From: Methanothrix harundinacea
Lineage (GTDB): Archaea; Halobacteriota; Methanosarcinia; Methanotrichales; Methanotrichaceae
Length of the DNA: 36,513 nucleotides
Reading direction: 5' to 3'
NCBI GenBank assembly: GCA_002502785.1
Contig: DAQG01000072.1
Coordinates: forward strand, 1 to 36,513
The translations under genes were made by a program, and so were the position numbers. Positions 6,631 to 14,879 of this stretch are shown one piece after another. The notes beneath the pieces were generated by a model. It did not search any database and was not told where the DNA came from. It saw only the letters and a list, made by a program, of their open reading frames with translations. Within the stretch, counting starts at the first letter, position 1, and each line of letters starts with the position of its first letter.

Positions 6631-7804
6631 CTCTACACCGCTGCCCTCTTCTGTCCTGGTCCATGGCGCTCTGCTCCAAACCCGGAACGATCACCCTCAC
6701 AACGGGAACCCCTATCTCTTCGCGGGTGAGGTCCACGACTATGGCTCTGTCCATCCCCGCCTCTTCGAGCCGCTTAAGCATGAGGTTTATGTCGTCCAGG
6801 AAGTCCTCGCTGTCCTGAGACTCTATTTCGCCAAAGGGCCTAGTCTCAGAATCCTCGAACCAGTGTTTGTTCAGCCTCTTGGTCCTCTCGTAGCCGATCT
6901 GTCTTCTGAAGTCCGCCGTCGTCGTGTCCTCTCTTGCCCCGTGGATCTGGGTCAGCCTGGACTGGGCGACCTCTGTCAGGGCCCGGAGGACCGCCACCTC
7001 GGCGCTGGTGTGGGTTCCCATCCCGATGGTGAGGAGCGCCGGGTCCTTCAGCTTGACGTCGTCGGAGGCCGCGGCTATGGTAGGGACGCCGACGTCGCTG
7101 GTGATGTCCTTTATCCTGACCTCCACCTCGGCGGCGGCGAACTTCTCGATGAGACCTGCGGCAAGGCCGTCCTCGACCTCTGATACGAGGGGGCCTGTGT
7201 TTTTCACAATCTCCACCAGGGACCAGGCGTCCCTTTCGATCACCTCTGAGAGGCCGTGGAAGACCGCCTCCTCCAGGACGTTGCCGGAGGCAAGGCCGTT
7301 GGTGTTCGTCCTGAAAAGCTGCGGATAGTCCATCGGCAACGGGTGGAAGACTCCGCTTGCCGGGACCATCACCTCCTCTTTTCTGATCAGGTCGTAGCCC
7401 TCGACCCATGGGATCGCTATCACCGGGTTTGCGTCGTTGGGCAAAATCAAGTCTCTAGGGTCGATGGTGTTCGTCTCGGACTTCAGCTTTGAGTAGGTCT
7501 CGACCAAAAGCTCCCTGTCGTGAACCTCGGCGGAGTAGCGCTCTATCCCCTCCATCATCGCCGAGACCCTGGCCTCGGCAGGGGTTGCGCCCTTGCCGTT
7601 GTAGACGGAGATCGCCCCCTTATCCGCGGCTGGCCTGATGCTGGAGAAGACCGGGATCCCGATCCGGTCCAGGTTGGTGATGTCGGCCACCCTGGTAATC
7701 CCTGCGAGCTCCATCTTCGGCGCTATGCGATCGAGGGTCTCCTCGGGAGAGAAGGCTCGGTGGGTGTCTGTCTTGTATTTTTTTATGCAGGATCTGAGCA
7801 ACAT
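6584..7804 (-). CDS. ycaO: YcaO, McrA-glycine thioamidation enzyme
   Basis: A 406-residue YcaO-domain protein of the type also called methanogenesis marker 1. It uses ATP to activate a peptide backbone amide in McrA so that sulfide can replace oxygen, giving thioglycine. Recognised segments are ITRVADITNLDRIGIPVFSS near residues 36-55, SVYNGKGATPAEARVSAMME near 66-85 followed by GIERYSAE (ATP/Mg site), the GLASGNVLEEAVFHGLSEVI region near 170-190 followed by ERDAW, and VVRVIVPGLEQ near the end. The tail is basic and lacks the proline-rich end of cyclodehydratase YcaOs, in line with a thioamide-forming enzyme. It is the first gene of a seven-gene minus-strand run. A possible TATA element (TGTATTTAGG on the minus strand, near 7881-7890) lies about 80 nt upstream. 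Confidence 0.93.
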   Translation of the reverse strand: MLLRSCIKKYKTDTHRAFSPEETLDRIAPKMELAGITRVADITNLDRIGIPVFSSIRPAADKGAISVYNGKGATPAEARVSAMMEGIERYSAEVHDRELLVETYSKLKSETNTIDPRDLILPNDANPVIAIPWVEGYDLIRKEEVMVPASGVFHPLPMDYPQLFRTNTNGLASGNVLEEAVFHGLSEVIERDAWSLVEIVKNTGPLVSEVEDGLAAGLIEKFAAAEVEVRIKDITSDVGVPTIAAASDDVKLKDPALLTIGMGTHTSAEVAVLRALTEVAQSRLTQIHGAREDTTTADFRRQIGYERTKRLNKHWFEDSETRPFGEIESQDSEDFLDDINLMLKRLEEAGMDRAIVVDLTREEIGVPVVRVIVPGLEQSAMDQDRRGQRCRDEIKRHRRLSRAKPR

Positions 7805-7924
7805 CCGTTATCAACTCTTGAGCTTGAAGACATTCGCGAAGGCAGGCCGCCAACTTTGTGGGAGGTGGTCTTTCTGGCCCTAAATACATGTCGGGTTTTT
7901 TCCCGTCGGAGGACGCATGGGCCA

Positions 7925-9205
7925 TCACAAGAGGAAGAGAAAAATCCAGTAGATCAGGAGGTTTAGGGCTGTGAGGGGGAAGCCCACCTTCACGAAGTCG
8001 GAAAAGGTGAGGACCGTCCCCCTCTTCTCGCCGTTCTGGACTATTATGACGTTGCTTGCCGCCCCCAGGATCGTCAGGTTCCCGGCTATGGTGCTTGCTG
8101 CCGCCAAAGCCATCATTCCCTCGACCGAAGCGTCGAGGTGGGAGAGCAGCGGCAAGTAGAGGGCCACAAAGGGGACGTTCGAGATGAATTGGCTCAGAAG
8201 GGCGCTGGTGGCGAGGATCATGGGAATCGAGGTCGGATCGAGGCCGGTGCCGCTTATCGTCTGCTGGAAGAATCCCGTATCCCATACGCTCTCCATCAGA
8301 ACGAACATAGATGCGAAGAAGACCAGGGTGCGCCAGTCGATCTTCCTTGCCATCTCGCCCCTCCGCGGGCTGAAGACGAGGATGGGGAGAGCCGCCAAGA
8401 GAGCAATCTCTGTCAGGCCGAAGGGAGAGCCAAATCCAAAAGAGACCGAGACGATCTTCACCGCGATCAGGGCCACCACCAGGACGAGGGATACCCTGGA
8501 TAGGTGGGCGAGGTGGCGATCATCCACCGACTCGCGGCCGTGGTTCAGAACGCGATCCCCAAACTCCTTCCCATAAAAAAGCCTCAAGATTCCGTAGGCT
8601 ATGATAAGGTTGATGGCGGTGGGAATAGCCAGAAATCGGAAGAAGGTGACGAAGGGGTTTGGGAACCCACCGCCCAGGGCTATCAGCAGGTTCTGGGGGT
8701 TTCCGATGGGGCTTGCGGCGCTTCCGATCGTCACCCCGAAGGCGAGGGATAAGAGGAGGAGCTTGGGCGAGATCTCGTACTTCCTCGCAAAGTGGATTAG
8801 GAGAGGAGTTCCGACGATGGCCAGGGTGTCGTTCATCAAGATCGCGGATAGAACTCCTGTTCCGAATAGTATCGTCAAAACGAGCTGGTCGACGCTTCTC
8901 GCCCTTTTGAAGAGCCGGTAGGAGAGGCTCGCGAGGTAGCCGCTCTCCTCCAGGGCCACCCCGACGACGAACATCCCGGCGAGAAAGAGCATCACGTCCA
9001 AATTGATCGCCCTCAGGGCATCTTGCGGGGATATCGAGCCAGCGAGGAGGACGGCGACGGCCCCGGCGAGCATGATCTGCCAGATCATGATCCCGGTTCT
9101 GAAAAGCTGCCTTCCTGCGATGGCGACGAGAACCGCCGCCAGGACGAGGAGAGAGAAGTTCCCGGTGGGCGAGATCATCAAAGAGAGGATTTGTGTGTCG
9201 TGCAT
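7925..9205 (-). CDS. ArsB/NhaD-type anion permease
   Basis: A 426-residue integral membrane protein with about eleven or twelve hydrophobic helices. It belongs to the ion transporter superfamily that includes ArsB, the citrate/Mg transporter CitM and NhaD. Marks are INLDVMLFLAGMFVVGVALE near 68-87, AILMNDTLAIVGTPLL near 120, the GSAASPIGNPQNLLIALGGG loop near 157-176 typical of this superfamily, and a second inverted half with QFISNVPFVALYLPLL and NLTILGAASNVIIVQNGEKR. The substrate cannot be told: no ArsA, ArsR or other arsenic gene is near. It may export an oxyanion or exchange cations or dicarboxylates. The start at 9205 follows no strong Shine-Dalgarno site. Confidence 0.85.
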   Translation of the reverse strand: MHDTQILSLMISPTGNFSLLVLAAVLVAIAGRQLFRTGIMIWQIMLAGAVAVLLAGSISPQDALRAINLDVMLFLAGMFVVGVALEESGYLASLSYRLFKRARSVDQLVLTILFGTGVLSAILMNDTLAIVGTPLLIHFARKYEISPKLLLLSLAFGVTIGSAASPIGNPQNLLIALGGGFPNPFVTFFRFLAIPTAINLIIAYGILRLFYGKEFGDRVLNHGRESVDDRHLAHLSRVSLVLVVALIAVKIVSVSFGFGSPFGLTEIALLAALPILVFSPRRGEMARKIDWRTLVFFASMFVLMESVWDTGFFQQTISGTGLDPTSIPMILATSALLSQFISNVPFVALYLPLLSHLDASVEGMMALAAASTIAGNLTILGAASNVIIVQNGEKRGTVLTFSDFVKVGFPLTALNLLIYWIFLFLL

Positions 9206-9278
9206 AGGGTGGCGGCTCTCAGCTATATTTCAAGGCCCGGAGGCAAATTTCCAAAGCCGCTCACTGAAGCGATCCGGG

Positions 9279-9285
9279 ATATATA
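9279..9285 (+). promoter_or_regulatory. TATA-like box of the 5'-nucleotidase gene
   Basis: The sequence ATATATA within GGGATATATACGC lies about 105 nt before the TTG start at 9388. A second AT-rich candidate (GCTATATCTAT) is at about 9345. The closer one would give a very short leader. Assignment is tentative. Confidence 0.3.
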
Positions 9286-9387
9286 CGCTTTTCTCTGTCT
9301 GCTCAGAACCTTTGAAACTATGCAACGAATTTACGAGACACAAAGCTATATCTATGGGCCATCCTTTGGACAGTTCGAGGAGATAAT

Positions 9388-11154
9388 TTGACTCGATCGA
9401 CCTTTAAAACCAGAGATGGAACATCAGGATCTCTCTTCGCAGGTCTTTGTCTATCGATTCTGATCGTTATTGCGCTGACGGGTTTGGCTTCGTCCTCTCC
9501 AGACCCGTTGGAGAACGAGACCCAGGTGGTTCAGATCCTGGCCATCAACGATCTTCACAGCCATCTGGAGCCGCCCCAGGGGACTGTGAAGGTCGGCTAC
9601 AACAGCAGTTGCCAGCCCGTTCAGGTGGAGGCCGGCGGCGTCGAATATCTTGCAACCCACATCAAGGGGCTGAAGGCGACCAACCCCGAAACGATTCTCG
9701 TCTCGGCCGGAGACAACATCGGCGCAAGCCCCCTGATATCGGCCCTCTTCCATGACGAACCGACGATCGAGGCCCTATCCATGATGGGCTTTGATTACTC
9801 CGCCGCCGGAAACCACGAGTTTGACGAGGGGGCAAGCGAACTTTTGCGGATGCAGTACGGCTGCTGCCATCCGGCGACCGGATGCCAGGACGGAGAGCGG
9901 TTTGTGGGCGCTGGTTTCAGGTACCTCACCGCGAACGTCGTCAACGAGACGACGAATGAGACGCTATTTCCACCCTATGCCGTCCGAAACGTTCAGGGGG
10001 TACCGGTGGCCTTCATCGGCATCTCTCTGAAGAACACTCCAGCGATAGTTGTGCCCTCTGGAGTCAAGGGGCTCAAGTTCATCGACGAGGCCGAGGCGAT
10101 CAACAGTTGCATCGAGGTTCTGAAAGACCAGGGCGTCGAGACGATCGTGGTCCTCATCCACAACGGCGGCCTTTCGGCAGGACTTCCCAACGAGGGGATG
10201 AAACCTTGCGAGCCGGTCGAGGATATCGTCAACCGGACCGACGATGAGGTCGACCTCTTCATCACGGGCCACAGCCACCAGGCCTACATAACTACGATAG
10301 ACGGAAGGCTCGTGACCCAGGCCGGATGGGAGGGGAATTTCATAACGGACATCGATCTCGTCATCAGTCCGGTGACGAAGGACGTGGTCGAGGTAATAGC
10401 GAAGAACGTGGCTGTGACGAGGGACGTTCCCAAAGACCCGGGCGTCTCTGAGCTAGTGGAGAAGTACTCCGACTTGATGGGACCGCTGGCAAACGAGGTC
10501 ATCGGGGCTGTCACCGCTGACATATCGAGGAACTCGACCGAATCGGGCGAATCCGCCTTGGGCGACCTGATCGCCGATGCTCAACTCTGCGCCACCTCCT
10601 GCAACGAAGGCGCAGTGGTGGCTTTCGTGAACCCCGGCGGAATCCGCACCAACATTCTCTTCAACAAGACCGCGGGAGACGAGAAGCCCGGCGAAGTGAC
10701 CTATCAGGAGGCCTTCGATGTGCAGCCTTTCGACAACAGCCTGATCGTGATGAACCTGACGGGTACGCAGATCGATTCCATCCTCGAAGAGCAGTTCGAC
10801 AACCCGAACTCAGGACAGAACCGGATCCTTCAGGTCTCAAAGGGCTTCTCCTACGTCTGGAGCAAGTCCGCCCCTCCGGGAAGCAGGGTCGACATCACCA
10901 CCACCAAGATCGACGGCATTCCCATAGACCCTGAAGAGACCTACAGAGTTGCTGCAAACTTCTTCCTGGCGGAAGGTGGAGACGGCTTCGTCACCTTCAA
11001 GGTGGGTGTCGATCGGATCTGCGGCATCACCGACCTGCAGGCCCTTCTGGACTATCTGGAGGAGTTTTCGCCAGCGTCCCCTCCGCCTATGGACAGGATA
11101 TCTGTGGTGCAAGAGGCGTCCAGTGGGATTTCTGCCCCGATGGTTCCGGCATAA
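9388..11154 (+). CDS. Secreted 5'-nucleotidase / UshA-like phosphoesterase
   Basis: A 588-residue exported two-domain enzyme. A hydrophobic segment (SLFAGLCLSILIVIALTGLA, residues 15-34) is the signal peptide. The N-terminal metallophosphoesterase domain has the metal-binding motifs AINDLHSHLE, SAGDNIGASPLIS, AAGNHEFDEG, VLIHNGG and ITGHSHQAY in the expected order. The C-terminal nucleotidase domain has ALGDLIADA and NPGGIRTN for substrate binding. The enzyme should hydrolyse extracellular nucleotides or cyclic nucleotides to scavenge phosphate and nucleosides. Several N-x-S/T sites (for example NVVNETTNETLF) fit surface glycosylation. The TTG start at 9388 is supported by GGAG 6-8 nt upstream. 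It stands alone between two minus-strand genes. Confidence 0.93.
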   Translation: MTRSTFKTRDGTSGSLFAGLCLSILIVIALTGLASSSPDPLENETQVVQILAINDLHSHLEPPQGTVKVGYNSSCQPVQVEAGGVEYLATHIKGLKATNPETILVSAGDNIGASPLISALFHDEPTIEALSMMGFDYSAAGNHEFDEGASELLRMQYGCCHPATGCQDGERFVGAGFRYLTANVVNETTNETLFPPYAVRNVQGVPVAFIGISLKNTPAIVVPSGVKGLKFIDEAEAINSCIEVLKDQGVETIVVLIHNGGLSAGLPNEGMKPCEPVEDIVNRTDDEVDLFITGHSHQAYITTIDGRLVTQAGWEGNFITDIDLVISPVTKDVVEVIAKNVAVTRDVPKDPGVSELVEKYSDLMGPLANEVIGAVTADISRNSTESGESALGDLIADAQLCATSCNEGAVVAFVNPGGIRTNILFNKTAGDEKPGEVTYQEAFDVQPFDNSLIVMNLTGTQIDSILEEQFDNPNSGQNRILQVSKGFSYVWSKSAPPGSRVDITTTKIDGIPIDPEETYRVAANFFLAEGGDGFVTFKVGVDRICGITDLQALLDYLEEFSPASPPPMDRISVVQEASSGISAPMVPA

Positions 11155-11189
11155 TGAGATCCGAGGTGCCGGAAGACCTCTTTATTTTT

Positions 11190-11220
11190 CTCGAATACCC
11201 CGCAGCTAGTTTTATTCGAG
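11190..11220 (+). terminator. Hairpin after the 5'-nucleotidase gene
   Basis: CTCGAATA (11190-11197) is exactly complementary to TATTCGAG (11213-11220), an 8-bp stem with a 15-nt loop, 36 nt past the stop. A T-rich stretch (TTTATTTTT, 11181-11189) precedes it. Archaeal termination depends mainly on T-tracts, so the T-run may be the actual stop signal and the hairpin may stabilise the end. Confidence 0.4.
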
Positions 11221-11418
11221 GTAGAACACCAACGACTTCTGGATCCAGGTAGCGAGCGCGGATCTCCCGGAAAAAGTGGTGGATACTTCGGCCCATCCTG
11301 ATGGAAATTGTCCTGGGGAGTTAACACGATCCCTATTCCTCATAAATCCGAAATCACACCCCCCAAGATCCCATGCTCGGGCAGAACAAAACCGCATTTA
11401 TAGAGATATCTCACAAAT

Positions 11419-12522
11419 TCATATCTCGATCAGCCTGTATCGAGAGGATCCTAGGCCGATCTCCTCGCCGTAGCTTGTCTGAAGCCTCCCGTCAACCTTC
11501 GGCCATACGCCCTTGAATTTCTCCTCGCCCTTTCCGAAGTGGGATCGCAAGGCCGATGATCTCAGCCCCTGTTGGGCGTTGACGAGATCTAGGCTTGCGG
11601 CATCGATGGCCACAGGGTCTTTCGACGCCAAGATCCCGACGTCCGGGACGATCGGAGCATCGCTCCAGGGGAGGCAGTCGCATTCCGGGGTGACGTTTAT
11701 CACGAAGTTGATGAAACCGACCCTCCCGTACTTCCCCAAAACTGCCCCGAAGGCGTACTCGACTATCCTCTCGATGAAGATCGGCATCTTCTCCCAGTCG
11801 AGATCCATCGCCCCCTCCGGGCAGGCGAGGCAGGCTCCACAGCCGACGCACCTCTCGGGGTCGACCCGGGCCTTCCCCCCTTCCAGGACGACGGCGGATC
11901 TCGGACAAAGGGCAACGCACCTGCCGCACCCTTTGCACCTCTCCTCCACCACGGAGGGCTTTGAGGCCGCGTGCTGGTCGGCCTTGCCCAAAGGCGGGGC
12001 GCACCCCATCCCCAAATTCTTAATGGCGCCGCCGAAGCCAGCCATACTATGGCCCTTGAAGTGGGACGCGACGATCATAGAGTCTGCCGCCGCCACGTCC
12101 CCGGCGATCTTGGCCCGCTTGATGTGCTTTTTTCTGATCTCCACCTCGACGAAGTTTCCTCCCAAAAGGCCGTCGGCGATAATCAGGGGTGCTCCCGCCA
12201 CAGAGTAGTCGAACCCATGTTCTATGGCCGTCAGGAGGTGACCGACAACATTCTGTCTGCTCCCGCCGTAGAGGGCGGACGTGTCGGTGAGAAAGGGCCT
12301 TCCTCCAACCTCTTTCACCTTATCGACCACCTGACGGACGAATACAGGGTTCACGTAGGTGTCGTTTCCCCGCTCGCCGAAATGAAGCTTTATCGCCGTG
12401 AGGTCTCCCTCTCGGATCAGATTTTCAAACCCTGCAGACTCAAAGAGCCTTCTGACGAGGCTCGCCTTGCTCTGCCCGGGGTTTGTGTTCCTCAGTGAGG
12501 CAAAATATACACCAGGAACCAT
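11419..12522 (-). CDS. DUF362 protein with two [4Fe-4S] sites
   Basis: A 367-residue DUF362-family protein. The first 180 residues hold the DUF362 core (DLTAIKLHFGERGNDTYVNP, VGGRPFLTDT, and HFKGHSMAGFGGAIKNLGMG). Residues about 190-240 form a two-cluster ferredoxin insert, CKGCGRCVALCPRSAV and CVGCGACLACPEGAM, although the last motif is spaced C-x2-C-x2-C-x2-C rather than with a three-residue gap. The C-terminal part returns to the DUF362 fold (CDCLPWSDAPIVPDVGILAS, DPVAIDAASLDLVN). Proteins of this type are common in anaerobes and are presumed electron-transfer proteins; no reaction is established. A GGGTGA Shine-Dalgarno site lies 6 nt before the ATG and an AT-rich box overlaps it. It is monocistronic here. 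Confidence 0.88.
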   Translation of the reverse strand: MVPGVYFASLRNTNPGQSKASLVRRLFESAGFENLIREGDLTAIKLHFGERGNDTYVNPVFVRQVVDKVKEVGGRPFLTDTSALYGGSRQNVVGHLLTAIEHGFDYSVAGAPLIIADGLLGGNFVEVEIRKKHIKRAKIAGDVAAADSMIVASHFKGHSMAGFGGAIKNLGMGCAPPLGKADQHAASKPSVVEERCKGCGRCVALCPRSAVVLEGGKARVDPERCVGCGACLACPEGAMDLDWEKMPIFIERIVEYAFGAVLGKYGRVGFINFVINVTPECDCLPWSDAPIVPDVGILASKDPVAIDAASLDLVNAQQGLRSSALRSHFGKGEEKFKGVWPKVDGRLQTSYGEEIGLGSSRYRLIEI

Positions 12523-12634
12523 AAAATATTCACCCTTTTCATTCAGATCGTAACGCCCTTTCCATGCCGATATCGTCGTCTTCGAGATAAGTCTCTTCTC
12601 ATAGTTCGAAAAAATTAGAGGTTACGATCAGGTT

Positions 12635-13114
12635 TCACGGGACTTTGGGTCCCCGTTCCATGAAAAAGTGGGTGCCGGTATCGCCGATCAAAGTGAACCC
12701 CATACGCCGATAGAGCCGGATCGCCCGATTGAACTTGGCTACGTGGAGCCTTAGGGTTAGCCCCATCTCCTTTGCTTCCTCCATCAGATCCGAGATCAAA
12801 CGGCTTCCGATTCCCCCGTTTCGATCTTCAGGATGAAGGGCGATCTCCGCCAGCCGGATCTCTTTTTGGGCCCGTATGACGATCAGGTTTCCCACCGGTC
12901 GGCCGTCCCGTAGGATTATCATCCGGTCCGCCTCGGGAGACATGGTGGCATAGTGGTGCTGATGCGCTTTAAACTGGAGCCGCAGGAAAGCGTCCTTATC
13001 AGCCTCGCTCCAGCCGAAGGACTCCAGCTCCACCTCCCTGGTGCTGGCGTAGAGGCGAAATAGGAAGGGCTCGTCCTCGGGAAGGACGGACCGAAGCGAT
13101 ATGGTCTTGATCAT
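12635..13114 (-). CDS. GNAT-family N-acetyltransferase
   Basis: A 159-residue acetyltransferase. The acetyl-CoA loop is in IALHPEDRNGGIGSRLISDL (about residues 91-110; the R-x2-G-x-G/A pattern appears as RNGGIG), and RLYRRMGFTLIGDTGTHFFM closes the fold. The N-terminal half (PEDEPFLFRLYASTREVEL, FLRLQFKAHQHHY) has the form of GNAT proteins that occur beside phage-tail-collar genes in many genomes. Here it indeed lies 46 bp downstream of a broken tail-collar gene on the same strand, so the two were probably acquired as a unit. The acetylated substrate is unknown. Confidence 0.88.
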   Translation of the reverse strand: MIKTISLRSVLPEDEPFLFRLYASTREVELESFGWSEADKDAFLRLQFKAHQHHYATMSPEADRMIILRDGRPVGNLIVIRAQKEIRLAEIALHPEDRNGGIGSRLISDLMEEAKEMGLTLRLHVAKFNRAIRLYRRMGFTLIGDTGTHFFMERGPKVP

Positions 13115-13160
13115 GGTCGCGAAGAAAGGACGGGGCAGATCAGCGACCCCGCCGGTCCGG

Positions 13161-13704
13161 TCAGTTTCGGGATAGGTAGAGTCCTACGAGGGCTATTATG
13201 AAATTTACCACCTGGTAGGGCTGCATGTTCTCATGAGGCTGTCCACCACCCGTATTATCATCCACAGTGACGCTGACCAACTGGATGGCCAAATCGGTCA
13301 GGTTTGCGGGTCCCCGTATACGCCGCCGCGAGAGACCATGACGAGGACCTTTCCCGCAGGCTCCGAGGCTCCGGCGGCATAGGTGGTGGCTTTAATTTGA
13401 CCCTGGGCCGAATGGCCGTAAACGGGCATAGTATTCGCGGTGAGGTAATACGCTCTGCTCCGCCCTTCTGCCCGATTGGACGGGTGGTCAGCCTGGGCCC
13501 TGGACCCTGGTGTATCGCCGCCCTTCCCCTCAGGTCGGGAAGGTAAAAGGTCGTTCGATCGTCGCCGACGTAGGTGATTCCCAGCAGCGAAAAGAGGGCG
13601 ATGTTCTGCGAGATCGGGAGCATCTGCCCATCACAGAGCGTCCAGCCGCGAGGGGCGAAGTTGAACCCCACCATCCTTATTTCTCCAATAAACGGTTCAG
13701 ACAT
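13161..13704 (-). pseudogene. Tail-collar (MdpB-like) protein broken by two frameshifts
   Basis: The first 88 or so codons encode a phage tail-collar domain: MSEPFIGEIRMVGFNFAPRG, WTLCDGQMLPISQN, FYLPDLRGRAAIHQGPGP and RPIGQKGGAERIT. The frame then goes wrong near 13442-13446; the family sequence continues in the next frame as TANTMPVYGHSAQGQIKATT up to about 13306, and then in the third frame as LTDLAIQLVSVTV and ENMQPYQVVNFIIALVGLYL with a stop at 13161. Both shifts equal loss of one base, at a C-run and an A-run, so they may be sequencing errors rather than mutations. The start chosen is the ATG at 13704, which matches the family; an upstream ATG at 13752 would add 16 residues. With frames repaired the protein is about 181 residues, normal for the family. 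Confidence 0.85.
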
Positions 13705-13887
13705 GAGACTAGCTCGATTTCCTTGATTAATAAATTTGACGAGTAAATTCAAATCTGAAGCCGGGATCTAACTGAAACCTTATATTAATTTTAATGTATG
13801 TGTTTAGCTCCTACCAAAATCCGTGCGAATTGACCTAGAATCCGCCTCGACCAGAAAAATTAGATAATTCATAAGCAATATTACTCC

Positions 13888-14193
13888 ATTGAAATTATAC
13901 ACGAAGAAGAGATTATCAAGCAACTTAAAGATGAGATGGAACGATTAAAACGCTAGAATGAGTTGCTTAAAGATCAGATCGCGAGACTTGAAGCCCGACT
14001 AGCCAAATATGAGAATGCCCATACACCGCCGAGCTTGAGACGTCGTCGCAAACGCAAAAAAGAGTATAACGAAGGGGATAGAGGGAAACCAAGACAAAAA
14101 GTTGGTAATAAAGGGGTATCAAGACCTATTGCAAATCCAACAAACGTATGTGTGCCCGCAGATCTTCTGTTTGACAAGGTATGTCATAGCTAA
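13888..14193 (+). pseudogene. Remnant of an IS66-like transposase
   Basis: An in-frame stretch encodes a coiled-coil (EEEIIKQLKDEMERLKR), an amber stop at 13954-13956, then NELLKDQIARLEARLAKYEN, HTPPSLRRRRKRKKEYNEGD, and RGKPRQKVGNKGVSRPIANP before a stop at 14191. This is the layout of the N-terminal region of IS66-type transposases found in methanogens: leucine-rich coil, basic linker, then a G-K-P-G-x-K-x-G-H-x-G-like stretch. The catalytic domain is missing and one conserved His/Gly has changed (GNKG). The element is dead. No clear inverted repeats or target duplication were seen around it. It has lower GC content than its flanks. Confidence 0.65.
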
Positions 14194-14329
14194 GAGTAAT
14201 AACCATGATGGTTTGTAAATCATCTGGTAAATTCGCTAGCAAGAAACATCGATCGGAGAGATGGTTATTGTACAGGCCGGAGTTTAGGATCCGTTCGATC
14301 CCAAAAAAGATGGCGAAAGCCTGTGCCTC

Positions 14330-14845
14330 TCACCGGCTCTCGCCAGCGGTGACCCCTCTCGCCAGCTTCAGAGCGGCCTCGGCACGTTTAGACCCCGAGA
14401 ACTCCTCGACCTCTTTGTAAACCAGAGCCCCGGTGTGGCAGGCGGAAACGCAGGCGGGAAGCTCCAGATCTGGGCACCAGTCACACTTGATGGCAATCCT
14501 CTGCTCCTTGTTTCTGCCGATCATGCCGTAATTGCAGACGGACGCGCAGGTCCAGCAGCCTATGCAGGCCTCCATGTCATGGGTCACCACCCTGATGATC
14601 CCGTCCTGGCTGAGGGCGCCGGTGGCACAGACCGAGACGCACGGCGCATCCTCGCAGTGGCGGCAGACCATCGGAACGGATATAGAGTACTCTGGAGCGA
14701 ACTCGACGTAGACCCTCTTTCTTGGAACCGGCTTTTCTGCCACGGCTCCGAAAAGGCTCTTAGTCTGGGAATGCTCGACGGCGCAGGCGATCTCGCAGGA
14801 GCGGCACCCCATGCACCTTTCAGGCCTTATCAAGATCTCTTTCAT
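14330..14845 (-). CDS. cooF: CooF-like ferredoxin subunit of CO dehydrogenase
   Basis: A 171-residue polyferredoxin with four cysteine groups: CMGCRSCEIAC, CRHCEDAPCVSVC, CIGCWTCASVC and CDWCPDLELPACVSAC, enough for four [4Fe-4S] clusters. This pattern and length match CooF and related electron-transfer subunits (HycB/DmsB type). It lies 34 bp downstream of cooS on the same strand. CooF carries electrons from the CO-oxidising CooS to an acceptor such as a hydrogenase or another ferredoxin. No hydrogenase gene is in view, so the acceptor is unknown. The start MKEILIRPERCMGC is typical. Confidence 0.92.
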   Translation of the reverse strand: MKEILIRPERCMGCRSCEIACAVEHSQTKSLFGAVAEKPVPRKRVYVEFAPEYSISVPMVCRHCEDAPCVSVCATGALSQDGIIRVVTHDMEACIGCWTCASVCNYGMIGRNKEQRIAIKCDWCPDLELPACVSACHTGALVYKEVEEFSGSKRAEAALKLARGVTAGESR

Positions 14846-14879
14846 CTAATCTCAACTCCTGGGCAGAAGGGAATTGGGC

